Source of the DNA: Halorubrum salipaludis
GTDB taxonomy: Archaea; Halobacteriota; Halobacteria; Halobacteriales; Haloferacaceae
Assembly (NCBI RefSeq): GCF_002286985.1
Contig: NZ_NSKC01000009.1
Coordinates: forward strand, 165,800-229,799
Direction: 5' to 3'
DNA: 64,000 nucleotides
Made by a program: the position numbers and the translations under genes. The notes under the pieces were generated by a model. The model saw only the letters and a list, made by a program, of their open reading frames with translations. It was not told the origin of the DNA and did no database searches. Shown piece after piece: positions 44,648 to 52,772 of the stretch; position 1 is the stretch's first letter, and the number at the start of each line of letters is the position of its first letter.

Positions 44648-45421
44648 CTACACCAGCCCGGCGGCCGCCGCGCTCACGGCGTCGATGAACGTCTCCCAGA
44701 CGGAGATCCCGGCGACGACGGAGAGCACGGTGTCGGCGCCGAAGAAGGCGAACAGCGCGGCGGACGCGAGGTGCGCCCGCCGCATGTCGAACCGGTGGGC
44801 GAAGGTGTGGAAGAAGTACGCGTTCGCGAGGCTGATCGGGACGATCGCCAGCATCTCCCCGACCCAGATGGCGGAGGTCGCCCCGTACTGGACGGCCAGC
44901 CCGATCGTCACCAGCTGGGTCTTGTCGCCGAACTCCCCGGTGGCGGTAAGGGCGAATATCGGGAGAAAGCCGCCGAGCGAGCCGGCGTAGCGGTCGAGCG
45001 GTCCGGGGAGCGTCACCGACTCCAGCGCGGCGAGGGTCGCGTCCTCGGGCTCCGGTTCCGCGTCGGCTTCCGGTTCCGCGTCGGCTTCCGGCTCCGCGTC
45101 GACCGGTTCTTGCTCGCCGTCTCCGGCGACTCCGCCCGACCCGCGGTCCGGCATCGACCGGTACAGCAGGTACGCGAAGACGAAGAACAGCGTCGCGGTC
45201 ACGGCGTCGAGCGCGATCCCGGGGAGCGACGACTGCAGCGCCTGTCCGAAGGCGATCTCCACCGCGGTCCAGCCGGCGAACGCCGACCCCGCGGCGGCGA
45301 CGACCACCTTCGGATCGTACCGCGTCGACAGCGCGGCGATCATGAACTGCACCTTCTCGCCCGGGAGCACCGCGAGCTGGGCGACGAACGCGACGACGAC
45401 GATCTCGCCGTAGGCGGTCAC
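44648..45421 (-). CDS. TMEM165/GDT1-family membrane transporter
   Basis: 257-aa six-TM protein of the UPF0016 family; known members carry Mn2+ or Ca2+ and protons. The second signature is GEFGDKTQ (about 167-174), while the first has drifted to PGEKVQF (20-26) instead of EIGDKTF. An acidic repeat EPEADA-EPEADA-EPEPED separates the halves (about 108-125). The drift in one motif makes the cation uncertain. Monocistronic. Confidence 0.85.
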   Translation of the reverse strand: MTAYGEIVVVAFVAQLAVLPGEKVQFMIAALSTRYDPKVVVAAAGSAFAGWTAVEIAFGQALQSSLPGIALDAVTATLFFVFAYLLYRSMPDRGSGGVAGDGEQEPVDAEPEADAEPEADAEPEPEDATLAALESVTLPGPLDRYAGSLGGFLPIFALTATGEFGDKTQLVTIGLAVQYGATSAIWVGEMLAIVPISLANAYFFHTFAHRFDMRRAHLASAALFAFFGADTVLSVVAGISVWETFIDAVSAAAAGLV

Positions 45422-45619
45422 GCCCGGACACCCCGGCTCCCCGACCGCGACGGCGACGGCTGCGTGGCGGTCCGCGTCGGGTTCGTCGCGTCCGATTGGT
45501 CGGGAGTCACGTGTTCGAGTCGTTCGCGGCGCGCGTCGTCGGGGTCGCGCTCGGCGGACCGAATCGCGGAGGGCGGCCGGTTCGGATCCCGCGTCCGATT
45601 CGGGTCGCGTGTCCGATCC

Positions 45620-47209
45620 TCACCGGACCGTCAGCAGGCGACGCAGGATGTCGCCGTACGCGGGGCGGGTGATCAGGACGCCGATCAGGACGCCGAGGAT
45701 CGTGAAGATCGCGAACCCGGAGAGGTCGCCGAGCGACAGCACCATCAGCGGCGACATCGCGATGATCGTGGTCGCCGCGGCCGCGCCGATCACCCAGAAG
45801 GCGCGGCGGAACCGGGAGTCGAACACCTTCTTGGAGTTCACCTCGCCCTCGCTCATCACCTCGTCGGCGATGATCACGAGGTCGTCGACCCCCGTCCCGA
45901 CGACCGCGATGAAGCCGGCGATGACGGCCAGTTCGAGCGGGTAGCTCAACAGGGCGGCGAAGCCGAGCAGCGCGTACACCTCGGCGAGCGCCGTGACGAT
46001 CATCGGCAGCGCCACCGCGGGTTCGCGGTACCGGAGGAACACCATGCCGGCGACCGCGAACACGGCGAGGATTCCGGTCACGAGCGAGTAGTTCTTGTAG
46101 TTCTCACCCTGTGCCGCCGAGATGGACCGCGAGGTCCCCTGTCCGCTGATGTCGAGGTCCGCCGGGAGCGCGCCGGCGCGCAGGTTGATCGAGATGGTCT
46201 GCGCCTCGCTGAACTCGGTCGTCGTGAGCCGGAAGCCGCCGTCGGTGGCCCACGAGCCGCTCGCCATGCTGTCCGCGAGGTCCGGGTCCATCCCGAAGGA
46301 GTTGACGACCTCGCCGTCGACGGTGAGCAGGAGGCACGGCTTGCTCACGTCGTCCGGGTTCTCGCTGTAGTCACAGCGGTCCTGGTTCGTGTTGTACGCC
46401 GACGCGAACCCGCGGTCCGCGACCGCCTGCTGGAAGCCGTGAGCGGGCGACTGCTCCCCTTCCGGCGCGGTGTTCCGCACCGTCACCGGAACGTACGCCC
46501 CGGTCCCCTGGTCGCTCTGGGCCGCGGTGCCGATGTCCTCGAAGTGGTCCTGGATCAGCACCTCCTCCTGGATCGCGGTCCCGTTTTCGGTCGGGTACGC
46601 GATGTCGATCTGGACGGTCCCGCGCTCCTCGAGGAGGTCGATCACGTCGCTGCGGTCCTCGCCGGGCACCTCGACGAGGATGAAGTACTCGCCGGTGAGC
46701 GACTGGACCTGCTGGACGCTCCCGCCGGAGAGCCCGGCCTCGTTGATCTTCCCCTCGATGACGCTCTGTGCGACGTCGCGGGTCTCCTGCGTGACGCCGG
46801 AGCGAACGTCGTCGTAGGCGTACCCCGAGGCGTCCATCGCCGCGCGGAACTCCGACTCGCTCACCGACGGGTCGGTCACCTCGACCGCGGTCTCCTCGGG
46901 AACGGCCCCGATGTCCCGCGCCGAGACCCCGTCGAGCTCGTCCGCGACCGCGCGGGCGACGTCGTCCGGCGTATCGCCGTCGAAGTCCACCTCGGTGGCG
47001 GTGTAGCCGAGCAGGGGCGCGCGGACCCGTGTCCCGCCCGCAAGATCGAGCCCGTACTGGAGGTTCGTGATCCCCTGCTGGGCCTCGGCGGCGTCCTCGC
47101 CGGGCGCGGTCTGAGGACCGAACTGCGGCGCGAAAAGCGCCACGGTCGCGCCGAGCACGACGACGACCAGAAGCAGGATCCGCCAGTTGTTCTTGATCGG
47201 TTCGAGCAT
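45620..47209 (-). CDS. secD: Protein-export membrane protein SecD
   Basis: 529-aa Sec accessory subunit with SecF using ion-motive force to help translocation. TM1 is about 9-27; the large extracellular part starts with YGLDLAGGTRVRAP (DLAGG, as in SecD family); TMs 2-6 lie from about residue 385 on, with GTGVDDLVIIADEV in the RND-like region. The SecD start ATG (47209) overlaps the SecF stop by one base, so secF-secD is one operon. Confidence 0.95.
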   Translation of the reverse strand: MLEPIKNNWRILLLVVVVLGATVALFAPQFGPQTAPGEDAAEAQQGITNLQYGLDLAGGTRVRAPLLGYTATEVDFDGDTPDDVARAVADELDGVSARDIGAVPEETAVEVTDPSVSESEFRAAMDASGYAYDDVRSGVTQETRDVAQSVIEGKINEAGLSGGSVQQVQSLTGEYFILVEVPGEDRSDVIDLLEERGTVQIDIAYPTENGTAIQEEVLIQDHFEDIGTAAQSDQGTGAYVPVTVRNTAPEGEQSPAHGFQQAVADRGFASAYNTNQDRCDYSENPDDVSKPCLLLTVDGEVVNSFGMDPDLADSMASGSWATDGGFRLTTTEFSEAQTISINLRAGALPADLDISGQGTSRSISAAQGENYKNYSLVTGILAVFAVAGMVFLRYREPAVALPMIVTALAEVYALLGFAALLSYPLELAVIAGFIAVVGTGVDDLVIIADEVMSEGEVNSKKVFDSRFRRAFWVIGAAAATTIIAMSPLMVLSLGDLSGFAIFTILGVLIGVLITRPAYGDILRRLLTVR

Positions 47210-48090
47210 TACCGTTTCACCCCCTCGAACTTGTACCAGCGAAGCAGCGAGACGTTCAGCAGGTACGTGTTCATCAGGTCGGCGCAGAGCCCGACCGAGA
47301 GGATGATCCCGATGTTCCGGAGGAGGTCGACGCCGAACAGCGCGGCGACGATCGCCATGACGATCATCGCCGCCATCGACGTGAGCGTCATCGTCACCCC
47401 GGTCCGCATCGCGCGGCTCACCGACTCGTAGAACTCGCCGGTCCGCCGCAAGACGGAGTTGTTCAAGAGGATGTCCGAGTCGACGCTGTACCCGATGATC
47501 ATCAGGAGCGCCGCGATCGTCCCGAGCGTCATCTGGATCCCGAGGAGGTTCATCACCGCGACGGGGATCACCAGGTCGGAGAACGCCGACGCGACGACCG
47601 CGATCGACGGGACGAAGGTTCGGAACAGCGCGAACACGAGCACGCTCATCCCGAGGAACGCGAGCGCGACGCCGAAGATCGCGGTTCGGGCCGTATCGGC
47701 CGCGAAGCTGGGGGACACCTGATCGATCGCGCTCGTGGACAGCCCGGCTGCGTCGGCCTGCGCGGACAGGTCGTTCGCCAGGCCCTCCGGGTCCTCGTCG
47801 GCCGCCCGGAACGTCACCACGTACACGTCGTCCGCGGGGATCGACCGGACCGCGTCGGGCTCCCGATCGAACGCGGTCTCGATCTGCTGTTCTACGTCGC
47901 CGCCGTCGTCGGCGATCCGGAGCTCCACGCCGCCAGTGAACTCCAACCCGAGGTTCGCCGGCGCACCCGTGACGAGGTACCACCCGCCGATGATCGCGAG
48001 CGCGAGAACGAGGACCGCGAGCGGGACCGCCACGAGCTGCCGGTTCGAGTACTCGGTGTAGTTGACCTCCGGTACCTCGATCGCTACCAT
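47209..48090 (-). CDS. secF: Protein-export membrane protein SecF
   Basis: 293-aa partner of SecD; six TM helices with a first extracellular domain containing LGLEFTGGVELRIADDGGD (FTGG motif). GYSVDSDILLNNSVL and MTLTSMAAMIVM match the SecF RND-like core. First gene of the secFD operon, as in other haloarchaea; upstream is a 147-base divergent gap. Confidence 0.95.
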   Translation of the reverse strand: MVAIEVPEVNYTEYSNRQLVAVPLAVLVLALAIIGGWYLVTGAPANLGLEFTGGVELRIADDGGDVEQQIETAFDREPDAVRSIPADDVYVVTFRAADEDPEGLANDLSAQADAAGLSTSAIDQVSPSFAADTARTAIFGVALAFLGMSVLVFALFRTFVPSIAVVASAFSDLVIPVAVMNLLGIQMTLGTIAALLMIIGYSVDSDILLNNSVLRRTGEFYESVSRAMRTGVTMTLTSMAAMIVMAIVAALFGVDLLRNIGIILSVGLCADLMNTYLLNVSLLRWYKFEGVKR

Positions 48091-48237
48091 AAATACCGGT
48101 TCCTGCGCGGGCGCGAATAAGCCTTCTCACTCACTCGCCCGGGAGTTCCCGCACCGACCGTCCGGCCGCGACCGTCCGGACGCGAGGTGACGGCTCGCGC
48201 CGCAACGGCTTAGCCGGCGGACGCCGTACCGTGTGGC

Positions 48238-48585
48238 ATGGAACCGACCGCCACGCGCGTCGTCCTCTCGTATCCGGAGGGGCTCAGCGACTGGGGACGC
48301 GACCAGATCGAGACGGACCGCTACCGGGGGTACTTCGCCCGCGTCCTGGACCGCGTCGCCGTCGGGGACGCCCGCGAGGAGTTCGTCGACGTCGGCTGTT
48401 GCGGCGACAGCCTCGACGTGCCGTTCCGCGTCGAGCGGGTCGAGGTCGACGGCGACCCGGTCGACGCGGCGACGGTGACCGACGCGACGACGGTCGCCTA
48501 CGAGACGCGGCCGGGCGAGGTCGACGGCGGCTGGCGCGTCCAGAGCGCGGCGGGGCCGTCGTGCTCGACCGCCGATCAGAACTGA
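48238..48585 (+). CDS. Conserved haloarchaeal hypothetical protein (115 aa)
   Basis: 115-aa soluble acidic protein, not recognised (DUF7968-like is a guess). Cys pair in FVDVGCCGDSLDVPF is the only striking motif. Divergent from secFD, convergent with a DUF5812 gene 21 bases beyond the stop. No TM or signal. Confidence 0.65.
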   Translation: MEPTATRVVLSYPEGLSDWGRDQIETDRYRGYFARVLDRVAVGDAREEFVDVGCCGDSLDVPFRVERVEVDGDPVDAATVTDATTVAYETRPGEVDGGWRVQSAAGPSCSTADQN

Positions 48586-48606
48586 CGTTTCCGTCTCCGA
48601 CCCGGT

Positions 48607-49077
48607 TCAGGGCATGTACCGCACGCTGACGACGCCCGGCTCCGACCGGACCTCGACCCGGTTCACGCCGAGCCGCGCGGCCCGCGACAGCGTCGCCTCG
48701 CGGTCGTCGAGCACGTCCGCGACCGCGTCCGCGGTGTCTTCCTCCGGCGGCGTCAACACGTGGACCTCGCCGACGCCCGCGCGCTCCTCGCGGGCCAGCT
48801 CGCCGGTCTCCGTCTCGGCCGCGAGCTCGCGCTCGTGGACGGTCGGGGGCTCCTCGCTCTCCTCGATCGAGAGGGACCGCCGCTCGGCGACCTCGACGAC
48901 CTGATACGTGACCTCCATCGGCGGGTCGGGCGCGACGGTCGCCTCGACGGCGTCGTCGACCGCGAGCCCGGGATTCGAGCTCAGCGTGTGCACCTGTCCG
49001 TCGTTGACGTCTTTCAGCACCGCGGAGTCGCTCTCGACGTGCGTGACGAGGAATGTGCTCTCCTTCTCGTCGGTCAT
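48607..49077 (-). CDS. DUF5812 protein
   Basis: 156-aa acidic soluble protein of the haloarchaeal DUF5812 group. It starts STFLVTHVESDSAVLKDVND and contains an OB-like beta pattern (VHTLSSNPGLAVDDAVEATV, MEVTYQVVEVAERRSLSIEE); the last 60 residues (VHVLTPPEEDTADAVADVLD, VRSEPGVVSVRYMP) form a small alpha/beta part. Function unknown. Confidence 0.78.
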   Translation of the reverse strand: MTDEKESTFLVTHVESDSAVLKDVNDGQVHTLSSNPGLAVDDAVEATVAPDPPMEVTYQVVEVAERRSLSIEESEEPPTVHERELAAETETGELAREERAGVGEVHVLTPPEEDTADAVADVLDDREATLSRAARLGVNRVEVRSEPGVVSVRYMP

Positions 49078-49090
49078 TACTGTTTGTAGG

Positions 49091-49177
49091 CCGCCGAGCC
49101 TTTTCCGGGTTTCGAGGCGGCGCCGAGCCGTTTTGGGGTTTCGAGGCGGCGCCGAGCCGTTTTGGGGTTTCGAGGCG
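49091..49177. repeat. Three tandem 29-base repeats
   Basis: CGCCGAGCCGTTTTGGGGTTTCGAGGCGG is repeated almost exactly at about 49091-49120 (first, diverged TTTTCC), 49121-49149 and 49150-49177, filling the gap between two minus-strand genes. Each unit has complementary ends (CGCC...GGCG), so each could form a hairpin; it may be a local slippage product that also carries the DUF5812 promoter. Confidence 0.7.
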
Positions 49178-49179
49178 TA

Positions 49180-49935
49180 TCAGTCCCGAATGACCTGTGC
49201 GTCCCCGTCCTCGACGACCACGTCCAGCCCGTGCTCGTGGACGAACGCGGCGGTGTAGTCGGGGACGACGCGCTCGGCGGCGAAGCGGGCGCGGAGGAGG
49301 GGCACCGCGTCGAGCAGGTCGTCGCCGTCGACCATCGAGGGCGACGACTCTAAGAACTCCACGTCGAGGTCGGCGTCGGCGCCGCGGGCCGCGAGCGTCG
49401 GGAGGCTGGGGTCCTCGAACGCGCCGTCGAAGTCGATCGGCGCGGTGAAGCCGGCGTAGTAGGTCCGGCCGCGGGTGGAGGGGCCGAGCACGACCTCGTT
49501 CGTCCGGAGCTTCATCGCGGCCGAGTCGATCACGGTCCGCGAGAGCAGCGGCGCCTGCGGGGTGACGACCGCGACGGAGTCGGCGTTCTCCTCGCGGAGC
49601 AGGTGGGTGACGGTGTTGCCGGCGCGCGCGCCGAACGACGACCCGACCTGCCGCTCGAAGCGGACTTCGTCGGTGCCGCCGAGGGTGTCGGCGACGAGGG
49701 TGCGCAGCTCGGCCTCGGGCGCGGTGTCCGTGCGGTGTTCGGCGGGGAGGTCGTCGTCGACGGGGTAGTTCACGAGCAGCTCGCCGCCCGAGCGGTCGAC
49801 CGCGAGGACGGCGTCGCGGAACAGCGCCTCGTACAGGTCGGCGGCCTCCGCGGTCGACAGCGGTGTCGACCCGGCGAGTCCGGTCGCGACGAGCCCCTCG
49901 CGGGGCGGCTTCGCAAGCACGGCGACGACGGTCAT
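49180..49935 (-). CDS. DUF2064-like nucleotidyltransferase-fold protein
   Basis: 251-aa protein resembling the DUF2064 (TIGR04282-type) glycosyl/nucleotidyltransferase-like fold: N-terminal VVAVLAKPPREGLVATGLA as sugar-nucleotide loop, VAVVTPQAPLLSRTVI as the D-x-D-like strand region (acid motif replaced), and LGPSTRGRTYYAGF. The usual metal-binding DxD is not obvious. Catalysis therefore uncertain. Repeats lie just downstream of its stop. Confidence 0.72.
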   Translation of the reverse strand: MTVVAVLAKPPREGLVATGLAGSTPLSTAEAADLYEALFRDAVLAVDRSGGELLVNYPVDDDLPAEHRTDTAPEAELRTLVADTLGGTDEVRFERQVGSSFGARAGNTVTHLLREENADSVAVVTPQAPLLSRTVIDSAAMKLRTNEVVLGPSTRGRTYYAGFTAPIDFDGAFEDPSLPTLAARGADADLDVEFLESSPSMVDGDDLLDAVPLLRARFAAERVVPDYTAAFVHEHGLDVVVEDGDAQVIRD

Positions 49936-50009
49936 GTCTCGACCCGAATCGCCCGCGCGCCTTCAACTCGCCGTTTCGGTCTCGACGGCGGGGCGCCGCG
50001 GCCTGTTCC

Positions 50010-50606
50010 TCAGGAGAAGTCGCGCCGCATCGCGATCTCGAACCACGGACAGAGGCGGAGCTGCCGGTACAGCGACGGGTTCTCGTGGAGGTGCTCGTAG
50101 TCGACCCACAGCATGCCGCCGATCTCCTCTTCGTCCGGGTCGAGCGAGGTGTCGTCGAGGGTCACCTTCAGCACCGAGCAGACCTCCCACTCGACGCCCT
50201 CGTTGGGGTAGTAGCGCTTGTACTCGAACTTGTCCGTCACCCGGAGGTCGTCGTACTGGTCGGGGGTGATCCCCAGCTCCTCTTCTAAGCGCTGTTCGGT
50301 CGCGTCCTCCTGTGACTGCCCTTCGACCGGGTGGGAGGCGACCGTCCCGTCCCAGTGGGCGTCCCAGAGCCGCTTGGTGGGCGCGCGCTGCGCCAGCAGG
50401 ATCCGGCCGTCGGTGTCGTACACGAGGCAGGTGAACGCCCGGTGGCGGATCCCGTCGCCGGTGTGGGCGTCGAGGCGGTTCACCGTCCCCTGCTCGACGT
50501 CGTCGGGATCGACGGCGATCACGTCCTGGAGCGCGTTCTCGTGGTCCGCGTCGGTGGCGGCCTGACCGGCGGCGTCGCCGGTCGCGGCCGCGTCCTCGGA
50601 GCTCAT
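50010..50606 (-). CDS. idi: Isopentenyl-diphosphate isomerase (type I, Nudix)
   Basis: 198-aa type I IPP/DMAPP isomerase of the mevalonate pathway, feeding archaeal lipid synthesis. Nudix-like fold: AFTCLVYDTDGRILLAQRAP, then WDGTVASHPVEGQS and the ATEQRLEEELG helix. The catalytic Glu is kept in VEWEVCSV, while the Cys of bacterial Idi (VCGHP) reads Ala90 in TVASHP. The start ATG 50606 (MSSED) follows a TATA box; a six-residue extension is less likely. Monocistronic. Confidence 0.9.
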   Translation of the reverse strand: MSSEDAAATGDAAGQAATDADHENALQDVIAVDPDDVEQGTVNRLDAHTGDGIRHRAFTCLVYDTDGRILLAQRAPTKRLWDAHWDGTVASHPVEGQSQEDATEQRLEEELGITPDQYDDLRVTDKFEYKRYYPNEGVEWEVCSVLKVTLDDTSLDPDEEEIGGMLWVDYEHLHENPSLYRQLRLCPWFEIAMRRDFS

Positions 50607-50630
50607 GCGAGGTAGGTCGATCACCAGGGC

Positions 50631-50637
50631 TAATAAG
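50631..50637 (-). promoter_or_regulatory. TATA box for idi
   Basis: CTTATTA on the minus strand (from GCTTATTAGC), 25-31 bases before ATG 50606; decides the shorter start. Confidence 0.65.
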
Positions 50638-50765
50638 CGTTCGATACGTCGCCCGGGCGTCGGAGCGGCGTCTCGGCGGCGTGGCGGCGCGTCGGCGCCC
50701 CCGTCGCCGGCGGTCGCCGCCGCGGTTCGACGCGCTTAACCGCCTCCCGCGGCTACGTCGCGCGG

Positions 50766-52169
50766 ATGAGTGACCCGGCGCTCGACGTCGTCGAGTTCGT
50801 GTTGACGACGCACCTCTACACCGAGAACCGCGACCTCGACGAGAACGACCTGCCCCCGCGCTTCCGGCAGGTGTTCTGGTCCGACGACGCCGCCGACGAC
50901 GCACCGGGCGGCGTCGAGCGGCCGCTCAAGGCGACGAGCGAGACGACCCGCACCGCGACGGGAGTCGACCACCCGTGGGAGGCGGTCTCCGACCTGCTCT
51001 TCACCCAGCGGACGGAGTTCTCCGGCGAGATCTCGCTGACGCAGCCAGCGATGGCGCTGGAGTGGTACCGCGACCACGCCGCCGACGACCGGATCGCCCA
51101 GAACCCGACGATCGTCGCCGCGCTCGAACTGGCCGAGGACCTCGACGCGCCCGTGACCCACGAGGCGGCGCGCGACAACGTCCGGCCGATCCAGGCCGAC
51201 CGCGTCTGGATCGACGCCTTGCTGGAGGAGTACTTCGACGAGGACGAGGACGGCGAGATGCTCGACCTCGTCAACGTCCAGGCCCCCGAGGAGATCGAGA
51301 CGACGCTCGCCGACCTCGTGCTCACCGGCGACCAGGAGGGCGAGATCCAGAAGATCGTCAAGGCGATCGAACACCGCGAGTACCTCGCGAGCATCGGGCT
51401 CCGCGAGATCGGGAAGCTCCTGTTCGTCGGGCCGCCGGGGACCGGGAAGACGACCGTCTCGCGGGCGCTCGCCCACGAGCTCGGCATTCCCCTCGTCGAG
51501 GTGAAGATGTCGATGATCACGAGCCAGTACCTCGGCGAGACGGCCAAGAACGTGGAGAAGACGTTCGAGGTCGCCAAGCGGCTCTCGCCGTGTATCCTCT
51601 TCATCGACGAGTTCGACTCGGTGGCGAAGACGCGGCGCTCCGACGAGCACGCCGCCCTGAAGCGCGCGGTCAACACCCTGCTGAAGTCGATCGACGAGGT
51701 GTCGCTCGTGCGCGACGAGGTGCTCCTCATCGGCGCGACCAACCACCCGGACCAGCTCGACGCCGCCGCGTGGCGCCGGTTCGACGAGATCGTCAACTTC
51801 CCCAAGCCGGATCGCGACATGCGCGCGGACATCCTCCGTGTGGTGACCCGCGAGATGCAGATCGCCGACTTCGACCCCGAGGAGGTCGCCGACCGAACGA
51901 CCGGGCTCACGGGCTCTGACCTCCGGATGGTGCTCCGCGAGGCCGTCCTCGGCGCGCTCACGGAGGACCGGATGACGATCACCCAAGAGGACGTGATGGA
52001 GGCCGTCGAGGACTTCGAGGAGCGGGACAACCTCAAGAATATGGACATGATCGACGGCGAGGGCGCGGAGGTGCTCGGCGAGACCGACCCCGACGGACAG
52101 GACCACACCCACGACGAGAACGACGAGGCCGCCCACGACCACGGCGCGCACAGCCACTCGCACGACTGA
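50766..52169 (+). CDS. AAA ATPase with His-rich C-terminus
   Basis: 467-aa single-ring AAA+ ATPase. The N-terminal 190 residues are haloarchaea-type and unassigned. The AAA module is about 190-430: Walker A GPPGTGKTT (about 223-231), Walker B ILFIDEFDS (about 278-286), sensor 1 IGATNHPD and arginine-finger region AAWRRFDEI. It resembles Cdc48/proteasome-ATPase-like modules but is not PAN. The C-terminus ends with a His/Asp/Glu tail (HTHDENDEAAHDHGAHSHSHD split over 21 residues), a potential metal-binding tail. It ends at element copy B. Confidence 0.88.
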   Translation: MSDPALDVVEFVLTTHLYTENRDLDENDLPPRFRQVFWSDDAADDAPGGVERPLKATSETTRTATGVDHPWEAVSDLLFTQRTEFSGEISLTQPAMALEWYRDHAADDRIAQNPTIVAALELAEDLDAPVTHEAARDNVRPIQADRVWIDALLEEYFDEDEDGEMLDLVNVQAPEEIETTLADLVLTGDQEGEIQKIVKAIEHREYLASIGLREIGKLLFVGPPGTGKTTVSRALAHELGIPLVEVKMSMITSQYLGETAKNVEKTFEVAKRLSPCILFIDEFDSVAKTRRSDEHAALKRAVNTLLKSIDEVSLVRDEVLLIGATNHPDQLDAAAWRRFDEIVNFPKPDRDMRADILRVVTREMQIADFDPEEVADRTTGLTGSDLRMVLREAVLGALTEDRMTITQEDVMEAVEDFEERDNLKNMDMIDGEGAEVLGETDPDGQDHTHDENDEAAHDHGAHSHSHD

Positions 52170-52260
52170 ACCCCGCGGAACGACCTTTTCGACGCGGATA
52201 TCTGGTAATTCGGTCCGTCTCAGTCCGGTCAAGACGAACACAGCGATGATCGATTGCGGG

Positions 52261-52770
52261 AGTACGGTATTTAAAAAGGTGTGAGCGTCGGCGACAATCA
52301 CTTATAAAGTGTGATGCGGTCGGCGCGTGCCTGCGAGGCCGCCTCGCGGCCGAGCAGCACGCGCGAGGGACGCCGCGAGCGAAGCGAGCGGCAGCGAGGC
52401 GCAAAGCGCCTCTGGAAGCCGGACGTAGTCCGGCGACGAGGTTGGGGAGGCGTGAGGTGCGGGTGCTGTGCGGTGCGGGGTGGGACTCAAAGGGGCAGTC
52501 GCTGAGGCCGGCGCAGGCGACGTAAGCACCGCAGGAACGAGCGAAGCGAGTGACGAGGAGCGCAGTGAGCGTGCGCCGGCCTCAGCGACTGGGGCTTTGG
52601 AGGGCTTCACCGTCGATCCGTAGACAACCGCTTATAAGCGAGCGGCTGGGGGTTTAGAAGTGTTCACCGCAGAGCCGCCAATCACGGAGAAACAGCCGCC
52701 AGCAACACCACTCGATCACTCATAAACAACCACTTCGTCTCACTGATTCACGTATTCCCGCTATCGACCG
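52261..52770 (+). repeat. Dispersed structured element, copy B (candidate ncRNA)
   Basis: Second full copy, filling the 603-base convergent gap between the AAA ATPase and ATP-grasp genes. It has TATTTAA (52268-52274), CTTATAAA (52301-52308), domain 1 GCGCGTGC/GCACGCGC (52323-52330 with 52357-52364) with the same inner hairpin GGCCGC-ctc-GCGGCC, then a longer domain 2 with hairpins GAGGCGC-aaa-GCGCCTC and GCCGGAC-gta-GTCCGGC, box GACGAGGTTGGGGAGG, CTCAAAGGGGCAG (52486-52498), a perfect 20-bp helix (52496-52515 with 52572-52591) and GGGGCTTTGGAGGG, then the tail. The helix sequence is unrelated to copies A and C. Confidence 0.75.
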
Positions 52771-52772
52771 TC

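Noticed and set aside
44771..47431. Long open frame (886 codons) antisense to the GDT1-family gene and secD
   Set aside because: Composition of an antisense shadow; secD and the GDT1-family gene have clear motifs on the other strand.
52302..52610. 102-codon open frame on the minus strand inside element copy B
   Set aside because: Same position as in copy A but the sequence changes freely where the helix covaries, so coding is unlikely.
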